Shown here in pieces: positions 55,509 to 63,059 of a stretch of 64,000 nt of DNA. A program made the translations under genes and the position numbers. The notes below the pieces were generated by a model. That model was given only the letters and a program-made list of their open reading frames with translations, was not told where the DNA came from and made no database searches. Origin of the DNA: Corynebacterium epidermidicanis (lineage in GTDB: Bacteria; Actinomycetota; Actinomycetes; Mycobacteriales; Mycobacteriaceae); assembly GCF_001021025.1 (NCBI RefSeq), contig NZ_CP011541.1, forward strand, positions 1,922,001-1,986,000, in the 5' to 3' direction. Every line of letters starts with the position of its first letter. The stretch's first letter is position 1.

Positions 55509-56515
55509 GCGACAGAATCCTCACCATACTGCAGCACGTCTTGTGGGGAAAGGTAAATCGTGATGTCATCGGCAGGCTCGATGATCGTCTCCGGACTGAG
55601 TATCGCAAGGTCGCAGTCGCCAACGCTCACCAGGAGTTTGGTGAAGGTGCCGTGAAAAGTGGCGCTTTTGACTCGCGCGTCGATTGCAATTGTGCCCTGA
55701 GTTGGCTGCAAACGGGGGCGATCAATCCTTATATAGGATTCCTTGGTGTTATCAATCAGGGCTCCTTGCCGATTGAGTTCACGAATAAACTCCGGAGTGA
55801 GTTTTGAGGATTCGCCGATGAAGTTGCACACAAACTCGGTTGACGGAACATGATACACCTCTTGTGGCGTACCGATTTGCTCGATTGTCCCCCGATTAAA
55901 GACAGCGATCCGATCCGACATACTCAGCGCTTCTTCTTGATCATGAGTGACATACACCGTAGTAATTCCGAAATCTCGCTGCAGTGCTTTTAGTTCGGTT
56001 CGAAGCTGCTGGCGAAGTTTCGCATCGAGATTGGATAGCGGCTCATCAAGCAGCAGTATTTTTGGCTGCATCACAAGCGCACGCGCAATGGCCACACGCT
56101 GCTGTTGCCCACCTGAAAGCTCGTTCAAGTTTTTTGACAGATGTTGCGGGGTCAGATCTACACTGCGGGCGATGTCTGCCACTCGCTTTTCAATCTCGGT
56201 CTTGGGTACCTTCTTCACCTTCAAACCGAAAGCAATGTTTTCCCATACTGACATCGAGGGAAATAGCGCGTAGTTCTGAAAGACCATCCCGATTTCGCGC
56301 TTGTCCGGTGGCAGAGTTGTGATGTCTCTACCACCGACAATCAGGGATCCTTGTGAAGGAGAAATAAACCCTGCCAGAGTTCGAAGCGCTGTAGATTTGC
56401 CACAACCTGATGGGCCAAGAAGGGTGAAGAATTCTCCTTCTTCAATGTAGAGGTTTAGTCCGGGAATGGCCGTGAAATCGCCAAACTCAACCGTTATGTC
56501 TTCGAATCTGATCAT
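55505..56515 (-). CDS. ABC transporter ATPase (PotA/FbpC/AfuC-like)
   Basis: 336 residues: Walker A GPSGCGKST at 34-42, Q-loop MVFQNYALFPSMS, signature LSGGQQQR near 134, Walker B ILLLDEPLSNLD, H-loop VYVTHD, and a C-terminal TOBE domain from about 240. ATG 56515 lies 24 bases after the binding-protein gene. Energises the importer. Confidence 0.9.
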   Translation of the reverse strand: MIRFEDITVEFGDFTAIPGLNLYIEEGEFFTLLGPSGCGKSTALRTLAGFISPSQGSLIVGGRDITTLPPDKREIGMVFQNYALFPSMSVWENIAFGLKVKKVPKTEIEKRVADIARSVDLTPQHLSKNLNELSGGQQQRVAIARALVMQPKILLLDEPLSNLDAKLRQQLRTELKALQRDFGITTVYVTHDQEEALSMSDRIAVFNRGTIEQIGTPQEVYHVPSTEFVCNFIGESSKLTPEFIRELNRQGALIDNTKESYIRIDRPRLQPTQGTIAIDARVKSATFHGTFTKLLVSVGDCDLAILSPETIIEPADDITIYLSPQDVLQYGEDSVA

Positions 56516-56539
56516 TGCTTTCCCTCTGGTCCTGGGTTC

Positions 56540-57607
56540 TTAACGGAGGTATTCGAGTTCGATTTTTTCGATCCACTTGGACATGTTCGCGCGCACAAAA
56601 TCCCAGTCGATGTCCTGCTGTTCCAAGGACTCGTGAAATTCCACGATCTTAGGGTCGGTTTTCTCGATCGCACCTTGGTTGGCAGGCATGGAGTTAAACT
56701 CCTTGGTCCACTCAGATTGCAGTTCTGCGGAACCGAACCAGTCAACGAACTTCTTGGCTTGTTCCTCATGCTTCGTGCCCTTGACCAGAGCTACTTGCTC
56801 GACCGCGTATGGGACGCCGACCTGAGGCTTAACTACTCCCGTTTTCACGTTGTATTGCTTTTCAAACTTGGGAATACCCGAGGTGAACATCTGGCCCATC
56901 GCAACTTCGTCTGCCGCGAAACGTGCGTAGAGGTCCTTACCCTTAACTGCCGGGCTACCCTTGGCAAAGAAGTTCTCAATTTGCTTCCAGCCTTCTTCGG
57001 ATACACCGTGTTCACCCTTGTCATCCTTGTAACGAGTGAGGATGCCGGCCAGTACCAGCGCGGTGGTTGCGCCACCGAGGCCGGTTTCTGACTGGTAGCG
57101 ACCATCGAACTTTGCATCCTTGCCCAGGTCGATCCAGTCCTTAGGGGCTTCATTTTCCGGCAGTTTATCAGCGTTGTAGGCAAGCACGATGCCCTGTTGT
57201 ACTACTGGCCAGTAGCTCTTGCCTTGATCATTGTCCCCGAGCTTTTCATCAACTTGACCCGACCACTTAGGGGTGTAGTCAACAAGCACATCTTCTGCCT
57301 CGAGCTGCTCAAAGTACATGTGATTCAGGCCGAAAACGACATCAGCGACAGGATTTCCCTTTTCCGCGAGTAGCTTATTGGTGGTGTCAGAGCCACCTTG
57401 GCCAACAATTTGAATATCAAAACCGGCAGCCTTTGCCTTCTGAGTTAGCCAATCTGCTCGACCTTCTCCATTGGAATTGGTGTAGACGATGAGCTTGCCG
57501 CCAGCTTCCTGCTGTGGCGCGGTATCGGTTGTTTCTTCTTTGGAACATGCGGAAAGCGAGACTGTGAGGGCGAGCGCAGCCGTGACTGCGATGGACTTCT
57601 TGAACAT
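56540..57607 (-). CDS. ABC transporter substrate-binding lipoprotein (FbpA/AfuA-like)
   Basis: 355 residues from ATG 57607 (AAGGA seven bases upstream; earlier ATGs lie within the leader). Lipobox LSAC with Cys 21. The mature domain begins GGKLIVYTNSNGEGRADWL and contains VGQGGSDTTNKLLAEKGNP, VVFGLNHMYFEQLE and GQMFTSGIPKFEK, as in the type-2 binding proteins that cover Fe3+, 2-aminoethylphosphonate and hexose-phosphates (AfuA). It is about 30% or less like the 23979-25007 iron protein by eye and has no iron box. Neighbours argue for an organophosphate ligand. First gene of the operon. Confidence 0.8.
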   Translation of the reverse strand: MFKKSIAVTAALALTVSLSACSKEETTDTAPQQEAGGKLIVYTNSNGEGRADWLTQKAKAAGFDIQIVGQGGSDTTNKLLAEKGNPVADVVFGLNHMYFEQLEAEDVLVDYTPKWSGQVDEKLGDNDQGKSYWPVVQQGIVLAYNADKLPENEAPKDWIDLGKDAKFDGRYQSETGLGGATTALVLAGILTRYKDDKGEHGVSEEGWKQIENFFAKGSPAVKGKDLYARFAADEVAMGQMFTSGIPKFEKQYNVKTGVVKPQVGVPYAVEQVALVKGTKHEEQAKKFVDWFGSAELQSEWTKEFNSMPANQGAIEKTDPKIVEFHESLEQQDIDWDFVRANMSKWIEKIELEYLR

Positions 57608-57652
57608 GGGCATTCCTTGCCTGAGTTGAGACATAAACATGGAGTTCAGAGT

Positions 57653-57670
57653 AGGGAGAGCGCTCTCCCT
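57653..57670. promoter_or_regulatory. Perfect 18-bp palindromic LacI-type operator
   Basis: AGGGAGAGCGCTCTCCCT, centred on CG, 46 bases upstream of the binding-protein start. This is the form bound by LacI/GalR proteins, one of which is encoded in the same operon. Confidence 0.8.
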
Positions 57671-57918
57671 TACCTCCTGAAGTCTCTACTACGCAGCTGA
57701 AATCTAGGGATATACGAGGGAAACTTTCCATTAATTCTTGACAGCTTGCCTATTAATTAAGAGCGCGCAAATGATTTAGCGCTACCATGCGGCAGCTATT
57801 CAAAGACCTTTCGATATCAATGGACTTTGTCAAACGACCCCAACACCGTCCGTCCACCTTTCACTCCACACAGCAGCCACAGCCAACTTTGTCGCCCACA
57901 AAAATTCTGTCGCACGCA

Positions 57919-57957
57919 TGCAACATGCGTTGCACTCACGCAACAACTTGCTACGAT
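57919..57957 (+). promoter_or_regulatory. Promoter and operator of the HTH-Fic pair
   Basis: TGCAAC-ATGC-GTTGCA (57919-57934) is a perfect inverted repeat; a further GCAAC follows at 57940-57944. TTGCAC (57930) and TACGAT (57952), 16 bases apart, form a promoter ending 6 bases before ATG 57964, so the mRNA is probably leaderless. The repeat overlaps the -35 box, as in autoregulated toxin-antitoxin operons. Confidence 0.6.
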
Positions 57958-57963
57958 TACGCC

Positions 57964-58680
57964 ATGGAAATCAACGAGCTGATTCAAATCGCCAGTGAGC
58001 ATCCGTCCAGGACTGCACGCGATGCTGGTATCGCTCGTTCCACCTTGAACCGCATTGCGGCCGGAAAGACTCAACCGTCCACCGACTCTCTACGGGAAAT
58101 CGCCCTTACCCTTGGGTTTGATGTGGAGATGTCCGTGCGGGTGGCTGCGGATCCCGGCGCGGCACAAGCTGTACGATGCCTCTTGGATAGCCATGTCAGT
58201 GAAGCAGATGAAGTCTGGCTCGCAAGATTTGAGCGTTGGGGGCTAGAAGGCAGGAATCTGCTAGAACGCGCTGGTCAACTAAGCAATCCGTCAAACCAAA
58301 AGGGTGCGCGATTCTTCGGCTGGGCGCCTTCCCTTAATATTCCACTCGTCGTGGCGGCTGCCGCAGCCGGTGCCAGTTCGGGGTGGGCATTGTCTGGGGT
58401 CGCTGCCGAGAATTTCTGGCTTGGCGCACATAATCCGGGGCCAACTCTGCTGTGGACCACCGAGTCAGACAGGACGTGCGACCTGCTGGAGCGCACGCTC
58501 CCTCAGGCCGAGTCCCTCGAGCCCGCTGGAGTTGCCGTGGTGCAGGCCACCGGAACTGAATTGGTTGACCGTGCAGCGGACGGCCAGCTGTTTTATGCCG
58601 CCCCGATTCAAACTGCGCTGGATTTGTATGGATTGGGGTTGGATCCCACGGAGCTGACGAAGGGGTGGTTTGATGAATAA
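57964..58680 (+). CDS. HTH-domain regulator paired with a Fic protein
   Basis: 238 residues. The N-terminal Cro/CI-like HTH (TARDAGIARSTLNRIAAGKT, then LREIALTLGFDVEMSV) spans about 15-60. The C-terminal 130 residues contain hydrophobic LNIPLVVAAAAAGASSGWAL and a tail with FYAAPIQTALDLYGLG, reminiscent of the AbiEi-type antitoxin end (APP..TALDL). ATG 57964 chosen because a promoter sits right before it. Its stop overlaps the Fic start by eight bases. Likely DNA-binding antitoxin or repressor of the pair; assignment is by layout. Confidence 0.7.
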   Translation: MEINELIQIASEHPSRTARDAGIARSTLNRIAAGKTQPSTDSLREIALTLGFDVEMSVRVAADPGAAQAVRCLLDSHVSEADEVWLARFERWGLEGRNLLERAGQLSNPSNQKGARFFGWAPSLNIPLVVAAAAAGASSGWALSGVAAENFWLGAHNPGPTLLWTTESDRTCDLLERTLPQAESLEPAGVAVVQATGTELVDRAADGQLFYAAPIQTALDLYGLGLDPTELTKGWFDE

Positions 58681-59452
58681 GATCCCAGACTCTGCAAGTT
58701 TCCGACGACCGATTCCCGTCCCAACAGCACAAGCTGCAACACATTCCACGGGCCGTATCACCTGGTCGCAGGCCCTCGAACTGCCTGCGCGAACACCGTC
58801 GGCCGTCGACAGGGCCGTCTTCAGGTTCCGCAAAGCGCTCCCCGATTTCACCTGGAACGCCGCCGCTCTGGAAGGCAACACATTCACCCTTCCTGAGGTG
58901 CGAACATTGCTGGATGGCGTGACCGTCGGCGGTAAACGTCTAGCGGAAGCAGAGCAGATTCTGGCACTGCGAGATGCGATTAACCTCCTTACAGACCTCG
59001 TATCTTCTGGCGATTTCCGCCTGGACAAACACACTTCCGACCTGATCCACGCTCAGGTTGCCCGCCATGAGGCCATCGAGTTCGGTAAGTTTCGCGGTGA
59101 AGGCAACGTAGCTGGTGGCGGTCACGTGCAGCTTACCGACGGCGGTCGCATCGAAGGAATCCCTGCAGCCGAGCTTCCCCGAGATTACGCAAACTTGATG
59201 ACAGCCCTGGCTTCAATCTCAGACCCCGTTGTGCGAGCAATGGTGTACTTCTGCTCGGCTACCCGCAGCCAGTTCTACTTCGACGGCAACAAGCGCACCG
59301 CCCGCCTCATGATGGCCGGCGAACTGCTGGCCCACGGATACGACGCCATCAACGTCCCATACGCTCGGGCTTTGGAATTCCACATGGCTCTAGACGAGCT
59401 GTTCACGACGGACGACGCTACTGAGATGATGTTGTTTTTGGGGAGTTGTTAG
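58673..59452 (+). CDS. Fic-family protein with non-canonical active site
   Basis: 259 residues. The Fic core reads SQFYFDGNKRTAR near 209-221, against H-x-F-x-(D/E)-G-N-(G/K)-R-x-x-R: the anion-hole and metal residues D, G, N and R are kept, but the catalytic His is Gln. GNKR is the Doc-like variant. AAALEGNTFTLPEV near 63 matches the Fic N-terminal inhibitory region, with Ala where Ser/Thr is usual. Fic enzymes move AMP or phosphate onto target proteins; loss of His predicts altered or no transfer. Overlaps the HTH gene. Not truncated. Confidence 0.75.
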   Translation: MNKIPDSASFRRPIPVPTAQAATHSTGRITWSQALELPARTPSAVDRAVFRFRKALPDFTWNAAALEGNTFTLPEVRTLLDGVTVGGKRLAEAEQILALRDAINLLTDLVSSGDFRLDKHTSDLIHAQVARHEAIEFGKFRGEGNVAGGGHVQLTDGGRIEGIPAAELPRDYANLMTALASISDPVVRAMVYFCSATRSQFYFDGNKRTARLMMAGELLAHGYDAINVPYARALEFHMALDELFTTDDATEMMLFLGSC

Positions 59453-59501
59453 GGCTTTTGCCGCTTTTCGACGCCCCAAGGTCCACTCCAAATGGCGCTG
59501 A

Positions 59502-59885
59502 CGAGGCAAATCAGAATCCCAAGCTACTGAGCGTGTAGACCGCCTTATCTTGCGGATTCGAGAAGCTTTTGACTCCGCGCATGTGCAAGACATTAATGCT
59601 TGGATCAGACCTTTCGGCCTTCCCGACCCCGATGATAAGCAAGTTGTAATTGCCGCCAAACTGAGGGGCGCAGGAGCCATTGTCATCAACAATTTGCGGG
59701 AGTTTCCGAGAAACAGAATCCCCACCGGAACCGAAGTCAAATCTCCACGTGTTTTCAGCCCCTGTGCCGTTGACATCAATTCGTTCATTGCACTAATCGC
59801 TCAGGAGGAGATGACCTCCCGATTTGAACATCCATCAATGGGACTTGAAGAGTACCAATCGGCCTTGATCAATCTCGTTGCCTAG
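59502..59885 (+). pseudogene. PIN-domain (VapC-like) toxin remnant
   Basis: The frame from 59502 reads ...ERVDRLILRIREAFDSA..., then PDPDDKQVVIAAKLRGAGAIVINNLREFP. These are the second half of a PIN_3-type ribonuclease domain, with the acidic D(P)DD and N-x-R-x-F motifs. The N-terminal ~60 residues with the first catalytic Asp are missing, and a stop codon (59499-59501) precedes the frame just after the Fic gene. A remnant, not a working toxin. Confidence 0.65.
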
Positions 59886-59967
59886 GATCGGGACGATGAA
59901 TCTGGCAATTAGGCAGAAGTAATTTCGAGGTCTAGACCCACGATGTGGCACCACTTATCGTTAGAGT

Positions 59968-60974
59968 ATGTCCGCAATACGCCCGATGTTCGCAACCCTT
60001 TTCACCACGTTTGGCCTGTTGGCAATGGGCATTGCGCTAGTCAGTGCTATTCCATTCTCAGCGAGAGAGTCGGCGCAGAGATCATCGGGGAAACCGCGGA
60101 AAGTGATTTAGCCACGATCCAAGGCGAGCTTGAGGCACCGATCAGAGTGGATCTTTTCCTTCACGGCGCCCCCAAGGAGTATCCGGAAGGTGCGCTGCAG
60201 CGCACCTTCAACTTCAACCCGCAATACGAAACTCGCGGCGCGTTGATAGTGGCATCTTCTTCCGCGGCCTCTCTCATACCGGACACGGTTGATCAAAATG
60301 AAACGCGTCGGATCTTGGAGCACGGTGGAGCCGTGGTGGCACATAGCGATGGGCGGTTGGAATTGCTCGATCAAGCGAAAACCGATCTGGACGGTGAAAT
60401 CCTGATCACCCCGGAAACGGCGGAATCGCTCGGATTGGAAACGACTCCCTATGGAAGCTTGTTCGCAGGCGGGAACCGAATCTCCTTGTTGGATTCACTG
60501 GTTCATTTCAACGAAACAAATACAATCCTGGTGCGCAACCAGCACCTTACGGGTGTTGAACCATATTTCATCACACTTGGAGCATTCGCTTTGGTGTGCA
60601 GCTTACTTGTAGGAAGCCTTCTCTCCCGATCACGGAAAGTTCCTGCCATCGCCGTCTCCTTGTCGACCGTAATCTTGGTTCTCAGCCAGAGTCCTAGTTG
60701 GCTCCCGACGTGGGAGTTGATCATGTGGTGGGTCTCGATCTGTACTATCACCGCAGTCAGTTTTACACCGCCGCGATTTCGCTGGGGTGGCGCGGTTAGT
60801 AGAAATTGTTCCGTGATATTGCCCAGTCCACCTGCTGGTTTTGGCGACAAGACGGGTAATCATTGGTTAGATCTGAGCGACAGAGTTTCGTTCGAATCCA
60901 AAAGTGTTACCCAGAGCAAAATGAGTCAATTTGGGTCAAAGTTACAGTACAACTACCCAAATATCGCTTGGTAA
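59968..60974 (+). pseudogene. Membrane-anchored protein, probably frameshifted near its N-terminus
   Basis: From ATG 59968 the frame gives a good signal-anchor (FATLFTTFGLLAMGIALVSA) but stops at 60109-60111. The neighbouring frame, open over the same stretch, continues as an extracytoplasmic domain (SDLATIQGELEAPIRVDLFLHG) with later helices YFITLGAFALVCSLLVGSL and VPAIAVSLSTVILVL to 60974. A one-base indel at about 60050-60100 would join them. No family known. The 3' end overlaps the convergent ParA gene by 22 bases. Read as one gene of ~335 codons; a sequencing error is possible. Confidence 0.5.
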
Positions 60975-62008
60975 ACGTTGGAAGCCACCGTATCGATCTT
61001 TGCAGCGTATGAATCACGCTGGTTATTCTGAGCTCCCTTGATACCGTCGCTGCTGATTAGCGCTGCGATAGGAGCATGGACATCCTGCGCGGTTGCCGGC
61101 ATTGAGTGCATATGAGGAACGTGGCCTAGCAACGTCGCTTGTGAGGTAGAGCTGAGTGATTTCTTGATTCGTTCTGCTTCGGTAGCGAACTTATCCCGGA
61201 AACGTTCGAAAGCTCCCACGAGTTGTTCCTGTCCATTGGATTTCTTCTTCATGTATTCGAGGGTGGTGTATCCGAGGTATCGCAGGCCTTGACCATCGAA
61301 ACCGCCTAGACGCAAAGGTCGAGTTTTGGACTCAACATCCGAAGAGTACTTACGCCATTCCATCAGATTGCCCTCACAGATCTCGGAATACTGCGTAACC
61401 CAGGCATCAAACCAGCGAGCTAGATTTCCGAAGGCATGGAAACTAAACAGATCGGTGGCAGTTGGTGTAACAAAGGCATCGCAGCCGAGCAGAACAGTGC
61501 GGTTAAACGGGCCCAAGCTTGGTCCAACGTCAAAAAAGATCACGTCATAGCGATCTTGTTCTTCCATGGAGGCCGCTAACTGACCGGCCCAATGGATTCG
61601 ACGAAATGGTCCCGTTTGGCGCCCGAGCGCGGACTGCCAAGCATCGCTCATCAAATCTTCGATCTGCGAAAGTGCCGGGTGTCCAGGCAAGACATCAACG
61701 CCAAATCGCTCAGATCGAACGGGGCGGATATTGGTGTTGATTTGCGATTCCCCCTCCCGCAAAGGCACGAAAATCGTGTACACCGTGTTTGCGAGTGAAT
61801 CACGCTCGGCGACTTCATCGTCAGAACTGTCCAAATAAATGCGCTCGGTTTGATTCTCAGTCAGCATCAACTGGGTAGCGTTACACTGTGGATCGCAGTC
61901 AACATAGAGAACGCGTTTGCCCTGGTTAGCGAAGTAATGCGCAACGTTAGTGGATAGTGTCGTCTTACCGACGCCACCCTTGTTATTAAAGAAACTGATC
62001 GTGCGCAT
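60953..62008 (-). CDS. ParA/MinD-like ATPase
   Basis: 351 residues. Deviant Walker [11 protein letters not shown] at 8-17 with the signature Lys at 10, [13 protein letters not shown] (Walker A') near 34, and [16 protein letters not shown] (Walker B) near 155. ParA proteins dimerise on ATP and bind DNA or membranes non-specifically. No ParB or centromere-like repeats are nearby, so plasmid or chromosome partition is unlikely. It is the last gene of a three-gene operon with nuclease-like proteins. ATG 62008 follows the GIY-YIG stop by 50 bases. Confidence 0.85.
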   Translation of the reverse strand: MRTISFFNNKGGVGKTTLSTNVAHYFANQGKRVLYVDCDPQCNATQLMLTENQTERIYLDSSDDEVAERDSLANTVYTIFVPLREGESQINTNIRPVRSERFGVDVLPGHPALSQIEDLMSDAWQSALGRQTGPFRRIHWAGQLAASMEEQDRYDVIFFDVGPSLGPFNRTVLLGCDAFVTPTATDLFSFHAFGNLARWFDAWVTQYSEICEGNLMEWRKYSSDVESKTRPLRLGGFDGQGLRYLGYTTLEYMKKKSNGQEQLVGAFERFRDKFATEAERIKKSLSSTSQATLLGHVPHMHSMPATAQDVHAPIAALISSDGIKGAQNNQRDSYAAKIDTVASNVYQAIFG

Positions 62009-62058
62009 GACGGTCCTTTAGCTCGCAGGAATTCAGAACTCTAAATATAACAAGAAGG

Positions 62059-63057
62059 TCACGAAAGTGCGGCAGGAAGCTGGCCTTGTTGGGATGTCAT
62101 CACCTCTCCAACGAGTGTTCGTGAATGCCATCGCCGGAAGAGATTCGACTGGTTCTGGCGCATTAATTCAATGGCAAAAGCTCGGGCTGCTTCTACGAGT
62201 TCGGGTATCTGGTCAAGCGTTTCCTGCAACCTACCGACCGGAATGTACAAGGCATCAGCCCTGGTCAACTCGTACTCAACGCAGACGCAAAAGCAGCCTT
62301 CCAATTCTCCACCGCATCTGAACTCGGCAAATGGTTCCCATTCGTTTTCTGGCACTAGCGTCCCCTCTGGGAAATTGATAAATACAAAATGTTCGTCTTT
62401 ACCGTTGTTTGCAGATAGTTTCGTTCGAGGATGGACGACAAATTCCAGCACACCCAGATTTAGGGTTGCAAAACGTCCACCCGCGGTGCTGGGATAGTCG
62501 GACAAAGTCCAATAGAGTGACTCCAGTTCAGCAGCGTTCGGTATGAGGTCCGTGAACGCATATCGCAGGTCGCCAAAGATTCTCGCTAACAGCTCAGAAT
62601 CTCTATCTTTGAGTTTGGTGCAAAGCTTGGAGGTCCCCTCGGGCACTCCAAAGTCAAAGGTCGAAACGCCGTAGTTACCTCGGCCTAGTACCCAGTGTTC
62701 TTGGTCTTCGACGGGTATGACTTCATCAAGACGGGACGGCTGCAGATGCCCAAAGTTGCCGGTCTTGTTCCTTAGTTCGATCCCCTGGCTTCGCAGCCGG
62801 GCGATGTGTTCGAATTCGATCGGGGTGAGATGGTCTTCCGGTACTGGAAAGAATTGAATCGCTTCAATGTCAGTCCAAGCTTTGTGGTGACGAGAACCGT
62901 GCCGATGGTTCGAGAATCTGGTCACCACATTCAATGCTTGGCCCACGTACTGCTCACCGTTAGTGAACTCCAGTACGTATATTCCGCGACGTTGATCGGC
63001 GGGAAACAAGGCTGCTACTGAATCGAAGCCTCCGATGGGAAACCGCTTGAAACGCAC
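62059..63057 (-). CDS. GIY-YIG nuclease-domain protein
   Basis: 332 residues. GIY-YIG domain in the first ~100: GIYVLEF at 25-31, QYVGQALNVVTRFSNHR at 36-52 (Tyr and Arg), a Glu near 81 and N97 in ELRNKTG. These are all the catalytic positions expected of the fold. The remaining 230 residues (LSDYPSTAGGRFATLNLG, FAEFRCGGELEGCF) match nothing I know. GTG 63057 is three bases after the upstream gene, so the two are coupled. Single-strand or duplex nicking is likely; the target is unknown. Confidence 0.8.
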   Translation of the reverse strand: MRFKRFPIGGFDSVAALFPADQRRGIYVLEFTNGEQYVGQALNVVTRFSNHRHGSRHHKAWTDIEAIQFFPVPEDHLTPIEFEHIARLRSQGIELRNKTGNFGHLQPSRLDEVIPVEDQEHWVLGRGNYGVSTFDFGVPEGTSKLCTKLKDRDSELLARIFGDLRYAFTDLIPNAAELESLYWTLSDYPSTAGGRFATLNLGVLEFVVHPRTKLSANNGKDEHFVFINFPEGTLVPENEWEPFAEFRCGGELEGCFCVCVEYELTRADALYIPVGRLQETLDQIPELVEAARAFAIELMRQNQSNLFRRWHSRTLVGEVMTSQQGQLPAALS

Positions 63058-63059
63058 CT

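Noticed and set aside
60880..60905. GTTCGAATCC string resembling a tRNA T-loop
   Set aside because: No cloverleaf arms could be built around it and it lies in a coding frame.
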